From Streptomyces sp. Mut1 (GTDB taxonomy: Bacteria > Actinomycetota > Actinomycetes > Streptomycetales > Streptomycetaceae), in the NCBI RefSeq assembly GCF_030719295.1, contig NZ_CP120997.1, forward strand, positions 6,396,001 through 6,460,000: a stretch of 64,000 nucleotides of DNA. Direction: 5' to 3'. Position numbers and translations under genes: made by a program. This document shows, piece after piece, positions 33,350 through 42,061 of the stretch; position 1 is the stretch's first letter, and each line of letters begins with the position of its first letter. The notes under the pieces were generated by a model. The model did not search any database. It was not told the DNA's origin and saw only the letters and a list, made by a program, of their open reading frames with translations.

Positions 33350-34465
33350 GTGTTCCTCGCTCTGCTGGAGCTGCGTGCCGCCCGAGGGCGCTTCGCACTC
33401 ATGGGATCCGTCGTGGTGCTCGTCGCCGCACTCGTCGGCATCGTCTCCGGTTTCACCACCGGCCTCGGCGACGACACCGTCTCCGCCCTGCGCGGCCTGC
33501 CCGCCTCGCACCTCGTCTTCTCGTCCGACGCCCGGTCCGACCAGTTCGCCCGCAGCCTCCTCGACACGAAGACGGCCGACGCCTGGCGCGAGGACGCGGG
33601 CACCGACGCCACGCCCCTGGGCGTCTCGATCACCCGCGGCACGACCGACCGGGGCACCGAGGTCGACCTCGCCGCCTTCGGCGTGCAGCCCACCGGCTTC
33701 CTCAGCCCCGACGTCACCAGCGGCAGCCGCCTCACCGCGGCCGACGCCGGCACCGTCGTGATCTCCGCCGCCCTCGCCGACGACGGAGTGGCCGTGGGCG
33801 ACACCCTCGTCATCGACCGGCTCGGCATCGAACTGCGCGTCGTCGGGGCCACCGGACGCCTCAGCTACGGCCATGTGCCCGCCGCCTACGTCCCGCTGAA
33901 GACCTGGCAGCGCATCCGGTTCAGCACCCCCGGCGCACCCGCCGCCACCGCCGTCCCCGACCAGTTCAGCGCCCTCGCCCTGCGCTCACCGGCCCACACA
34001 TCGGCGGCGGACCTGGACGAGCGCCACTCCACCACCACGCTCACCAAGGAAGAGGCGTACGAGGCGGCCCCCGGCTACACCGGCGAACGGGTCACCATGA
34101 GCTCGATCCAGGTCTTCCTCTACCTGATCGCCCCGCTCGTCGTCGGCGCCTTCTTCGCCGTGTGGACCGTACAGCGCGGCCCCGAACTCGCACTGCTCCG
34201 CGCCCTCGGGGCCTCCCGCAGGCGGCTGCTCGCCCACACCGTCGCCCAGGCGGCCCTGGTCGTGGTGGCCGGCACCGCCGGGGGCGCCGTCCTCGCCGCG
34301 GCGGTCGGGCTCCTGGTGGGGGAGCAGGTGCCGTTCAGCCTTCCCGCCACCACCCTCGTCACCACCATGTGCACCGTCGCGGCCGTGGGGCTCGCCGGCA
34401 CCGCACTGACCCTGCGACGGGTCACCTCCGCCGACCCGCTGACCATGCTGGGAGCCAACCGATGA
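33350..34465 (+). CDS. FtsX-like ABC transporter permease
   Basis: A permease of about 371 residues with one N-terminal membrane helix (FALMGSVVVLVAALVGIVSGF), a large extracytoplasmic MacB-like domain (about 45-250), and three C-terminal helices (YLIAPLVVGAFFAVWTV, VAQAALVVVAGTAGGAVLAAAV, and one more) with the FtsX sequence LALLRALGASRRRLLAHT. GTG 33350 is preferred because GAAGGGA is six nt upstream; an ATG at 33335 has no such site. The stop overlaps the ATPase start by 4 nt. Likely exports or senses a lipid or peptide antibiotic, under TetR control. Confidence 0.88.
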   Translation: MFLALLELRAARGRFALMGSVVVLVAALVGIVSGFTTGLGDDTVSALRGLPASHLVFSSDARSDQFARSLLDTKTADAWREDAGTDATPLGVSITRGTTDRGTEVDLAAFGVQPTGFLSPDVTSGSRLTAADAGTVVISAALADDGVAVGDTLVIDRLGIELRVVGATGRLSYGHVPAAYVPLKTWQRIRFSTPGAPAATAVPDQFSALALRSPAHTSAADLDERHSTTTLTKEEAYEAAPGYTGERVTMSSIQVFLYLIAPLVVGAFFAVWTVQRGPELALLRALGASRRRLLAHTVAQAALVVVAGTAGGAVLAAAVGLLVGEQVPFSLPATTLVTTMCTVAAVGLAGTALTLRRVTSADPLTMLGANR

Positions 34466-35157
34466 ACGAGCCGACGCGACCCGGGCCCCTCGAACTGGAC
34501 GGCGTCACCGTCTCCTTCGGGCGGGGCGACACCCGTACCACCGTCTTCGACGGCCTCGGCCTCACCTTCGAACCGGGCGTGATGACGGCCCTCGTGGGCC
34601 CGTCCGGCTCCGGCAAGTCCTCGCTCCTGGCCGTGGCGGGCGCCCTGCTGCGGCCCGAGGCGGGCCGGGTCCTGCTGGGGGGCGAGGACCTCGCGGCCCT
34701 CACCGACGCCGGGCGCGCCCGGGTACGCCGCGAGAGCATCGGCTACATGTTCCAGAGCGGCAACCTGCTCTCCGGGCTTCCCGCGGTGGAACAGCTCCTG
34801 GCCGCCGCGTACATCAGCGGCCGGCGCCCCCGCGGATACCGCTCGCGGGCCGAGGAGGCGCTGGGCGCGGTCGGTCTCGGGCACCGGCTGCGCCACCGCC
34901 CCGAGCAGCTGTCGGGCGGCGAACGCCAGCGCGTCGCCCTGGCCCGCGCGCTCTTCCTGTCGCCCCGGCTGCTGCTCGTGGACGAGCCGACCGCGGCCGT
35001 CGACCGGTCCCAGGCCGGCGACCTGGCCGGGCTGCTGGCCGCGCGCACCCGCGAGGACCGCTGCGTCACCGTCGTCGCCACCCACGACCCGGTGGTGGCC
35101 GAGGCGGCCGGCCGGGTCGTGGACATGGCCACGCTGACGGGCGCGCTGCCCGCCTGA
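34462..35157 (+). CDS. ABC transporter ATP-binding protein (LolD/MacB type)
   Basis: A 231-residue ATPase with Walker A GPSGSGKSS, Q-loop MFQSGNLL, signature LSGGERQRVALARAL, Walker B LLLVDEPTAAVD and H-loop VATHDP. The sequence style fits the MacB/LolD group that pairs with FtsX-like permeases. Translationally coupled to the preceding permease (4-nt overlap). Forms one operon divergent from the TetR regulator. Substrate unknown. Confidence 0.93.
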   Translation: MNEPTRPGPLELDGVTVSFGRGDTRTTVFDGLGLTFEPGVMTALVGPSGSGKSSLLAVAGALLRPEAGRVLLGGEDLAALTDAGRARVRRESIGYMFQSGNLLSGLPAVEQLLAAAYISGRRPRGYRSRAEEALGAVGLGHRLRHRPEQLSGGERQRVALARALFLSPRLLLVDEPTAAVDRSQAGDLAGLLAARTREDRCVTVVATHDPVVAEAAGRVVDMATLTGALPA

Positions 35158-35212
35158 GCGCCCGGCCGGCCGGCGGAGGCGGACGGCGTCGCGGCGCGCA
35201 CCGCCCCCGCGG

Positions 35213-36649
35213 TTACGGCGTGACCGTCACCGTCCTGCTGCCCGACGCCGCCTTGCCGTCCGACCGGAAGGTCGCGGTCAGCGTCGCGTCACCGGAGGCA
35301 CCGGCCGGGATCGTGACCGGCACCTTGATGTTGGCGCCCTCGCCGGGACGCGTCGCCGGGAACGCCACCCGCTCGGTCGTCCAGCCGCTCGGCACGGTCA
35401 GGTCCAGGGTGCCCGCGCTGCGGGTGACGTCCATCCGGTTCACGACCCGGACGGTGACCTCCGTGGTGGTGCCGGCCTTCAGGGCGGCCGGCGGGGTGAT
35501 CGTGATGTCGGCGCAGGTCCCGCCGAGCCACTTCAGGTCGAAGGAGTCGTACGTGATGTGCTCGGCGTTGCCCCGCTCGTACAGCAGGCCGAGCCGGCCG
35601 TCCGGGAGCCGGGTCAGCGTCGAGTAGGCCGCCGCGCCGGAGTCGACCACCTTCTTGATCGGCCAGGTCTTCCCGTTGTCGCAGGACATCTTGACCGTGA
35701 GGTTCTTCCGCGACGTGGCCTCGGTGTTGCTGAACAGCAGCCAGGAGGACTGCGGGTCGGATGCCGCGGCGTCGGGGGCGTAACGGATGACCGAGGCGTT
35801 GTTCGCCGGGTCGGGGAGCTGGGTGTCCTGGACGAACGGGGTGTAGGTGACCCCGCCGTCCGAGGAGTACGCGATCGTCCGGTAGGGCGCCGAGCGGTTG
35901 TTGAGCATGATCCTGCCGTCGTTCAGCTCGACGGTCTTGTTCTCGTCGCCGCCCGGACCGACCGGGGTGCCCATCTTCCAGGTCTCGCCGTGGTCGTCGC
36001 TGTACGCGCTGACCGCGTAGTTGGCCCCGTTGTCGCGGATGGCGTACTGCTGGATCAGCCGGCCCTTGTACGGCCCGTTGCGCAGCTGGATGCCCTCGCC
36101 CGACGCGGCGAACATGCCGCCCCAGGCCGGGTTCTTGATCTGCTTGGTGATGCGGCGGTGGGTCCAGGTGAGCCCGTCGTCGTCGGAGTAGCTGTAGTCG
36201 GCCTGGAGGACGTTCGGGTCGCTCTCGTCGTTGCCGGTGGCCGAGCCGAAGAAGCCCTGGTTCTCGCCGGCCGCGTAGAACAGGAAGACGCGGCCGGTGG
36301 TGCGGTCGACCAGCAGACTCGGGTCGCCGAAGCCCTTGGGCGCGGCGTCCGAGCGGACGACCTTCTGCTCCTGCCAGGTGGTGCCGCCGTCGGTGCTGCG
36401 CCGCAGCACGACACTGATGTGGGACGGCAGGTCGCCCAGGGTGGGGCGGGCGTCGTACGCGGCGAGCAGGGTGCCCTTGTTCGACGTGGTCAGGGCGGGG
36501 ATGCGGTAGTGGGGGGAGCCGACTCCGTCGACGGTCAGGTCCTGGGACGTGAGCGTGCCGGGGGCGGGCGTGGCGGCCTGCGCGGTACCGGTCGCGGCGA
36601 CCACCATCAGGGTGGCGCCGATCAGTGCGACTGGGACGGTTCGCTGCAT
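35213..36649 (-). CDS. Secreted sialidase (neuraminidase, GH33) with C-terminal NEW3-like domain
   Basis: A 478-residue exosialidase that frees sialic acid from glycans outside the cell. A Sec signal peptide (MQRTVPVALIGATLMVVAATGTAQA) is followed by the catalytic propeller with the RIP motif HYRIPAL and Asp boxes STDGGTTW, SDDDGLTW, SDDHGETW, SSDGGVTY and SCDNGKTW. The last 85 residues (ITPPAALKAGTTTEVTVRVVN...) are an alpha-galactosidase NEW3-type beta-sandwich. ATG 36649. It follows the SGNH gene by 80 nt on the same strand, so it likely shares its promoter at 38.2 kb. It supplies the substrate for the nan and sat transporters. Confidence 0.94.
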   Translation of the reverse strand: MQRTVPVALIGATLMVVAATGTAQAATPAPGTLTSQDLTVDGVGSPHYRIPALTTSNKGTLLAAYDARPTLGDLPSHISVVLRRSTDGGTTWQEQKVVRSDAAPKGFGDPSLLVDRTTGRVFLFYAAGENQGFFGSATGNDESDPNVLQADYSYSDDDGLTWTHRRITKQIKNPAWGGMFAASGEGIQLRNGPYKGRLIQQYAIRDNGANYAVSAYSDDHGETWKMGTPVGPGGDENKTVELNDGRIMLNNRSAPYRTIAYSSDGGVTYTPFVQDTQLPDPANNASVIRYAPDAAASDPQSSWLLFSNTEATSRKNLTVKMSCDNGKTWPIKKVVDSGAAAYSTLTRLPDGRLGLLYERGNAEHITYDSFDLKWLGGTCADITITPPAALKAGTTTEVTVRVVNRMDVTRSAGTLDLTVPSGWTTERVAFPATRPGEGANIKVPVTIPAGASGDATLTATFRSDGKAASGSRTVTVTP

Positions 36650-36729
36650 GGACGATCTCTCTTCTCGGAAGGTTGCTGCTTCTCGAAGGGTGGGAGATTG
36701 CTGGGGACTCGACGGCTGCGGGACAGCCC

Positions 36730-38028
36730 TTAGGGGATGTTCAGGGAGCAGACCCGGCTGTCCGCCTCGAAGATCCGCAGCGCCCTGATCATCTTCAGGA
36801 CGATGCGGTGGTGGCCCCGCTCGTTGGGGTGGAGCCCGTCGCTGAGCAGGGACAGGGGGACCTGGCCGCCGTTGCCGGTCAGCCAGTCGTTGTAGTGGTC
36901 GACGAAGACCGTGTTCTCCTGGGCCGCGACCTCGCCCATCACTCGTGCGTACCCCGAGAGTTCCACCCGCCCCGGCCACTTCGCCGGGTCGACGGGGTTG
37001 GGTGCCTGGAGCACCGGCACGGGTGAGCCGGGCAGGGCGCGCACCGAGCGCACCAGCGAGACGAGGTTGGACCGGTAGGTGTCCGGGCCGAGGCCCGAGG
37101 TCGCGATGTCGTTGGTGCCGATCATGATCGAGACCACGTGCGGCGCGAACGCGGTGACCCGCTGGGCGAACTGCGCGACGAGTTCGGCGCTGGTCGCGCC
37201 GCTCACCCCGGAGTCGATCACGAAGTCCCGGTTCTTCGGCTTGCCCAGCTCCCAGCGGACCCGCTCGGTCCAGTGCTCGGGGTAGCTGCGCCGGCCGTTG
37301 GTGTGCAGCGCGCCGTGCGTGATGCTGTCGCCGGTGATGACCCAGGTGGCCGGGGTGTCGCTGTTGAGGACGACGGAGAGCCGGCCCAGGTCGGCGAGGT
37401 CGGGGCGCGGGCACTGCGCGACGAGTTCGCTCTCGCTCAGCACCCGGTCCCAGACGGCGGCCCGCTCGATCGTGCCGGTGCAGAACCACTCGCCGCCGGG
37501 GTGGTCGCTGTCGGTGTTGCGGCCCAGCGACAGGGCGGTGAGCTTCGAGACGCTGCCGAAGAAGGGGTGCGCGGCCGTCTCGAAGACCGTACGGCCGCCG
37601 GCGTGCAGGCGGGTGCCCGAGGCATCGACGGTGACGGCGACGGTGTGGAGCTCCCCGTCGTCATACCGTGTCCGGGTCATGACATTCACGAGGACGGCGC
37701 CGTTCTCGCGTACGGAGAACTGAAGGGCGCCCCCGCTCAGGTTGAGCGTGATGTTGGACGAGGGGGCGGTCGGGTCCGACGCGCTGATGAGCGTCATCGC
37801 CTGGTTGTGGCTGGTGGTGCGGAAGGTGACGACGATGGTCCCCGCGGTGAGCGGGGCGAGTACGCCGGCCCGGTTCGACAGGTCGACGTACTCGCTGCCG
37901 TCCAGGTCCACCGGGGTGGTGTGGTCCAGGATCGGACCGCTGCCCGTGGCAGCGGCGAAGGCGCGGCCGCCGAGCTGCGTGCTCAGCGCTGCCGCGCCCG
38001 CGGCGAAAAGCATGGATCGTCTGCGCAC
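36730..38028 (-). CDS. Secreted LamG-like plus SGNH/GDSL hydrolase (candidate sialic-acid or glycan O-acetylesterase)
   Basis: A 432-residue exported esterase. The start is GTG 38028, with GGAGG eight nt upstream, giving MRRRSMLFAAGAAALSTQLGGRAFA, a twin-arginine-like signal. Residues about 35-210 are a concanavalin/LamG-like beta-sandwich (VDLDGSEYVDLSNRAGVLAPLTAGTIVVTF). The C-terminal half is an SGNH hydrolase: GDSITHG, GVSGATSAELV, MIGTNDI and the catalytic DGLHPNERGHHR. Placed upstream of the sialidase and under a copy of the shared operator, it probably removes O-acetyl groups from sialoglycans; that is inferred. Confidence 0.88.
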   Translation of the reverse strand: MRRRSMLFAAGAAALSTQLGGRAFAAATGSGPILDHTTPVDLDGSEYVDLSNRAGVLAPLTAGTIVVTFRTTSHNQAMTLISASDPTAPSSNITLNLSGGALQFSVRENGAVLVNVMTRTRYDDGELHTVAVTVDASGTRLHAGGRTVFETAAHPFFGSVSKLTALSLGRNTDSDHPGGEWFCTGTIERAAVWDRVLSESELVAQCPRPDLADLGRLSVVLNSDTPATWVITGDSITHGALHTNGRRSYPEHWTERVRWELGKPKNRDFVIDSGVSGATSAELVAQFAQRVTAFAPHVVSIMIGTNDIATSGLGPDTYRSNLVSLVRSVRALPGSPVPVLQAPNPVDPAKWPGRVELSGYARVMGEVAAQENTVFVDHYNDWLTGNGGQVPLSLLSDGLHPNERGHHRIVLKMIRALRIFEADSRVCSLNIP

Positions 38029-38166
38029 GGAAGGTGCCTCCGGTCGGGAGTGGCCGGCCTGCCCGGGTGGCAGGCGGTCGCGGGGGGTCGGCGAGCGAGA
38101 GGTCCGGCAAGGCATGGAGGTGTTCCGCCGGCCCACCGGCGGAGCGAGTGGAACACCGAGTGATCT

Positions 38167-38230
38167 GACGGATGACGTCAGATGTCCTACCGGCAAACGG
38201 ACCCTAGGCAGCGCCCCGGGCGGCCGTCAA
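38167..38230 (-). promoter_or_regulatory. Promoter and GntR operator copy 2 for the SGNH-sialidase unit
   Basis: On the minus strand TTGACG (complement of 38225-38230), an 18-nt spacer and TAGGGT (complement of 38201-38206). The operator at 38167-38186 matches the palindrome GACATCTGACGTCAGATGTC at 17 of 20 positions and lies 14 nt after the -10 box, over the likely start point. About 50 nt of this promoter are nearly repeated at 39.3 kb. Confidence 0.75.
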
Positions 38231-38269
38231 GAGGTGCGCGCGCACCCGGCCGGCGCCGCGGCGTATCCG

Positions 38270-39256
38270 TCAGACCGCGGCCGTGCCCGCGAACAGCGAG
38301 GCCACCCAGGCCAGTTGTTCCCGCTGCTGGTGCTCGGCACCGCCCTCGTGCCCGTTGAACTCGTAGACCCGTACGTCCTTGGGACCGGCGTAGCCGTTGT
38401 AGGCGGTGAAGCACGTGGAGGGCGGGCAGATGTCGTCCATCATCGCGATGGAGAACAGCGCGGGGGCCGTCGCCCGGGTGGCGAGCAGCGCGGCGTCGAA
38501 GTACGAGAGGGTTGCGAAGACCGACTCGGTGCGGTCCCGGTGCAGCTTGAGGTATTCGGCGATCTCGGTGTACGGCGGGCGGCCCGTGATCCGGGCGCCC
38601 CGGGGGATGTTGCACAGGAACGGCACGTCCGGCATCACCCCGGCGAGCCCCGGCACGAGTCCGGCGACGGCCAGGGTGATGCCGCCGCCCTGGCTGACCC
38701 CGGTCACCACGATGCGGTCCGGGTCGATCTCCGGGTGCTCGCGCGCCGCGTCCACGCAGCGCACCGCGTCGGCGAACAGCCGCCGGTAGTAGTACGTTTC
38801 GGGGCTCTCGATGCCCCGGGTCAGGAAGCCGGGCACCACTCCTGGGGCTCCGCCGTCCGGGTCGGGGGTGTCCCCGCCGGCCGCCGACCAGCCCTGGCCG
38901 CGGGTGTCCATCAGCAGGTGCGCGTAGCCGGCCGAGGCCCACAGCAGGTTCTCGTGCGCCAGGCCCCGGCCGCGGCCGTACCCCAGGAACTCCACCACGC
39001 AGCCGAGCGGTTCGGCGGCTCCGGCCGGCATCCGCAGCCAGCCGCGCACCGGCTGTCCGGCGAAGCCGGGGACGGTCACGTCGTAGGTGCGGACCTGGGT
39101 GAGCCCGGTCTCCACCTCGGTGAACACCGGCTTCTGTGTCGCGCGGGAGCGGGCCTCCTCCAGCGTCCGGAGCCAGAAGGCGTCGAAGTCCGCCGGAACG
39201 GGCAGCGGCGGCAGGTAGTCGCGGCAGTCGGCGAGCGAGAGGTCCGTCAACGGCAT
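38270..39256 (-). CDS. Acetylxylan esterase / cephalosporin-C deacetylase family protein
   Basis: A 328-residue alpha/beta hydrolase of carbohydrate esterase family 7. The nucleophile elbow GVSQGGG, the oxyanion RGQGW in DTRGQGWSAAGGDTPDP, the acid in SIAMMDDICPPST and the His in YEFNGHEGGAEHQ are all present. No signal peptide, so it deacetylates imported sugars inside the cell. In a sialic-acid setting it may act on O-acetylated sialic acid or GlcNAc derivatives, but this is inference. ATG 39256. It has its own promoter with operator copy 3. Confidence 0.9.
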   Translation of the reverse strand: MPLTDLSLADCRDYLPPLPVPADFDAFWLRTLEEARSRATQKPVFTEVETGLTQVRTYDVTVPGFAGQPVRGWLRMPAGAAEPLGCVVEFLGYGRGRGLAHENLLWASAGYAHLLMDTRGQGWSAAGGDTPDPDGGAPGVVPGFLTRGIESPETYYYRRLFADAVRCVDAAREHPEIDPDRIVVTGVSQGGGITLAVAGLVPGLAGVMPDVPFLCNIPRGARITGRPPYTEIAEYLKLHRDRTESVFATLSYFDAALLATRATAPALFSIAMMDDICPPSTCFTAYNGYAGPKDVRVYEFNGHEGGAEHQQREQLAWVASLFAGTAAV

Positions 39257-39317
39257 GGGGGTGCCCTCCTGGGGGCGCGGTGGGAAGTGCCATGTGCGAG
39301 TCGCGCACCGGACATCA

Positions 39318-39381
39318 GACAGCTGACGTCAGATGTCCTCTCGGCACACGGACCCTAGGCACCGCCTGCGGCGGCCGTCAA
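39318..39381 (-). promoter_or_regulatory. Promoter and GntR operator copy 3 for the esterase gene
   Basis: Minus-strand TTGACG (complement of 39376-39381), an 18-nt spacer and TAGGGT (complement of 39352-39357). The operator 39318-39337 is GACAGCTGACGTCAGATGTC, 19 of 20 to the perfect palindrome and the best copy in the window. The promoter is a near-duplicate of that at 38201-38230. Confidence 0.78.
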
Positions 39382-39440
39382 GGGTCGCTCCAGGGTCCGT
39401 CCGTGGGCCGCGCCGGCCGTGAGAGGAGCCGGTCGGCGGC

Positions 39441-40160
39441 TCAGCGGCGGGCGCGGGCCTCGGAGATCCGGCGCCGCACGGGCGCGTAGTGCTCGCCGAG
39501 CGCCTTGAGGAACCCGGCGATGTCGCCGGCCCGTGCGGCGTCCACGATGTTCTGGTGGGCGGTGATCGTCTCGGTCTCGTCGGCCTGCGTGAAGCCGTCC
39601 AGGTGTGGTGCGACGATCGAGTACACGTCCCAGAAGGCCATCGAGAGCTGGCCGATCAGCTCATTGCCCAGCGGGGCGACGAGCAGGGCGTGGAAGGCGC
39701 GGTCGGCGTCGACGAAGCCGTGGCCCTCCTGGGCGCCCGTCTCGCGCATCGTGGCCACCAGGGCGTCCAGTGCGTCCAGCTGCTCGGCGCTGAGCCGCGA
39801 GACGATCCGGTCGGCCATCCCGCGCTCGAAGAGTTCGCGTACGTCGACCAGGTCGGCCATCACCTGGAAGTCGTCGTCGGGGGAGAGCAGGCCCCGGAAG
39901 GTCAGGCTCTCCACCAGCGCGGACAGGCTCAGCCGGCCGACGTAGGTGCCGTGGCCGTGGCGGACCTCCACGATGTCCAGCGCGTTGAGGATCTTGACCG
40001 CCTCGCGGACGCTGGAACGGCTGGCTCCGAGCGCCTCGCACAGGGCGGGCTCGGTGGGCAGCGGGTCCCCGGGACGGAGCCTTTCCTCAAGGATGTACCG
40101 CTTGATGCCGTCGACGACTTCCTGCCGGAGCAGCTGCCGGCCGGGCCTCGTTCCGGACAT
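39441..40160 (-). CDS. GntR family regulator (FadR/FCD subfamily)
   Basis: A 239-residue regulator, paralogue of the one at 31954. The winged helix LPTEPALCEALGASRSSVREAVKILNALDIVEVRHGHGTYVG is followed by an FCD domain (RAFHALLVAPLGNELIG, TAHQNIVDAARAGD). ATG 40160 has GGGGAG seven nt upstream. It is divergent from the ABC transporter operon, with operator copy 4 at 40228-40247 between the two. As it sits next to operator copies 3 and 4, it is the best candidate for the regulator of the region. Sialic acid or a derivative is the likely inducer. Confidence 0.9.
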   Translation of the reverse strand: MSGTRPGRQLLRQEVVDGIKRYILEERLRPGDPLPTEPALCEALGASRSSVREAVKILNALDIVEVRHGHGTYVGRLSLSALVESLTFRGLLSPDDDFQVMADLVDVRELFERGMADRIVSRLSAEQLDALDALVATMRETGAQEGHGFVDADRAFHALLVAPLGNELIGQLSMAFWDVYSIVAPHLDGFTQADETETITAHQNIVDAARAGDIAGFLKALGEHYAPVRRRISEARARR

Positions 40161-40192
40161 ATGTGAACTCCCCACCTCTTGACCCCTCTCGA

Positions 40193-40247
40193 TTGTCAAG
40201 CTACGTTCCCACGCTATCAAGGCATCAGACATCTGACGTCTGACGCT
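40193..40247 (+). promoter_or_regulatory. Promoter and GntR operator copy 4 for the ABC transporter operon
   Basis: On the plus strand TTGTCA (40193-40198), a 16-nt spacer and TATCAA (40215-40220). The operator at 40228-40247, GACATCTGACGTCTGACGCT, matches the palindrome at 16 of 20 positions with an intact left half. Distance from -10 to operator is like copies 1 to 3. Confidence 0.65.
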
Positions 40248-40329
40248 TCAGGTTCCGCGGCCCCCCGTGAACCTGCGCCAGCCCCCTGTTCCCGTCCACA
40301 ACGCCCCACCTCAAGTCCCTGGAGGACCC

Positions 40330-41925
40330 GTGCCCGAGCTGAGATCAGCCGGTGTCGAGCGCCGCACCTTCCTGCGTTACACCAGTGCCGTCGGCGCCGC
40401 GGCCGCCATCACGGCAGGCCTGTCCGCGTGCGGCGGACCGTCCTCGACCGCCAATGGCTCGACGGGCAAGGGCAGCGGCAGCGACCTCATCGAGGCCGGT
40501 CTGTCCTACCCCCTGTCGACCGGCTTCGACCCGATGATCACCTCGGGCGCGACCCCGTACGCCGCCAATATGCACATCTTCGAGGGCCTGGTGGATCTCG
40601 ATCCGGCAACGCTCGTGGCACGGCCCGCTCTCGCCACCGAGATGCCGAAGAAGATCAACGCCACCACCTACCGCGCCACGCTGCGCAAGGGCGCGACCTT
40701 CCACGACGGATCGGCCGTCACCGCCGACGACGTCGTGTTCAGCTTCGAACGCATCCTGGACGAGAAGAACGCCTCGCTCATGGCGCAGTTCGTGCCCTTC
40801 ATCGACACCGTCAAGGCCGTCGACGCGGGCACGGTCGAGTTCAAGCTCAAGTACCCCTTCGCGCTCTTCCCGTCCCGTATCGCGGTGGCCCGGATCGTGC
40901 CGAAGAAGATCGTCGAGGCGGACGTCAAGGGCTTCGACGCCAAGCCCGTCGGCTCGGGCCCGTACAAGTTCGTCTCGGCGACCCGCGAGGACAAGATCGT
41001 CTTCGAGAAGTACGACAAGTACAACGGCTCGCACCCCGCCAAGGCCAAGCAGATGATCTGGCGCCTGATATCGGACCAGTCGGCCCGGGTCAGCGCCATG
41101 CAGTCGGGTCGCGTCCAGGCCATCGAGGACGTCCCGTACATCGACGTGAAGGGACTCTCGGGCTCCGCGAAGACCGAGTCCGTGCAGTCCTTCGGCCTGC
41201 TCTTCCTGATGTTCAACACCGCCGACAAGCGGTTCGCCGACAAGCGGGTCCGCCAGGCCCTGCACTACGCGCTGGACACCGAGAAGATCATCAAGACCGC
41301 CATGGTCGGCAACGCGACGGCCGCCACGGGCTACGTCCCCGCGACGCACCCCGACTACCAGAAGGCCGCCACGGTCTACACGCACGACGTGGCCAAGGCG
41401 AAGCAGCTGCTCGCCGAAGCGGGGATCAAGAACCTCAAGTTCACCGTCCTGACCGTGGACACCGGCTGGGTCAAGGACATCGCCCCGCTGATCAAGGAGA
41501 GCTGGGCCGCCGCCGGCATCGAGGCCACCCTCGGCATCGCCCAGTCCGCCGCCCAGTACGCCAAGGTCGACAAGGGCGACTTCGAGGTCCTCGTCGCCCC
41601 CGGTGACCCCTCGGTCTTCGGCAACGACGTCGACCTGCTGCTGCGCTGGTTCTACTACGGCTTCTGGCCGGAGAACCGCTACGGCTGGTCCGGGACCGCC
41701 GAGTACAAGAAGGTCAAGCAGCTCCTCGACAAGGCCGCCCAGGCCGCCGACGAGGCGGACCGCAAGCAGCTGTGGGGCCAGATCACCGACCTCCTCTCCG
41801 ACGAGGTCCCGCTCTACCCGATCCTCCACCGCAAGCTGCCCACGGCCTGGAACGAGAAGGCGCTCCCCGGCTTCAAGCCGCTGCCCACCACCGGTCTGTC
41901 CTTCCTGGACGTCGGCCCCGCCTGA
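40330..41925 (+). CDS. satA: ABC transporter substrate-binding lipoprotein, family 5 (SatA-like)
   Basis: A 531-residue extracellular solute receptor of the DppA/OppA family. The N terminus has a twin-arginine-like signal (VERRTFLRYTSAVG) and a lipobox LSAC, so the mature protein is lipid-anchored. Family motifs include the ATEMPKKINATTYRATLRKGATFHDG stretch and TADKRFADKRVRQALHYALD. Start is GTG 40330 with GGAGG. In Haemophilus ducreyi the family-5 system SatABCD carries sialic acid, and its SatC is a permease-ATPase fusion as here. The linked aldolase gene supports sialic acid as the cargo; peptide or nickel would be the alternative. Confidence 0.85.
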   Translation: MPELRSAGVERRTFLRYTSAVGAAAAITAGLSACGGPSSTANGSTGKGSGSDLIEAGLSYPLSTGFDPMITSGATPYAANMHIFEGLVDLDPATLVARPALATEMPKKINATTYRATLRKGATFHDGSAVTADDVVFSFERILDEKNASLMAQFVPFIDTVKAVDAGTVEFKLKYPFALFPSRIAVARIVPKKIVEADVKGFDAKPVGSGPYKFVSATREDKIVFEKYDKYNGSHPAKAKQMIWRLISDQSARVSAMQSGRVQAIEDVPYIDVKGLSGSAKTESVQSFGLLFLMFNTADKRFADKRVRQALHYALDTEKIIKTAMVGNATAATGYVPATHPDYQKAATVYTHDVAKAKQLLAEAGIKNLKFTVLTVDTGWVKDIAPLIKESWAAAGIEATLGIAQSAAQYAKVDKGDFEVLVAPGDPSVFGNDVDLLLRWFYYGFWPENRYGWSGTAEYKKVKQLLDKAAQAADEADRKQLWGQITDLLSDEVPLYPILHRKLPTAWNEKALPGFKPLPTTGLSFLDVGPA

Positions 41926-42061
41926 CCGGCGCCGGGCCGGCGGCCACCGCGCCCCGGCCACCCGAACGGCGCGGCCCGCCCGCGCCCCACACCCCGGTCC
42001 GGGACACCGACCACCCCGGTGTCCCGGACCGGACGACCGCCCAACCGCAAGGAACCCGACG

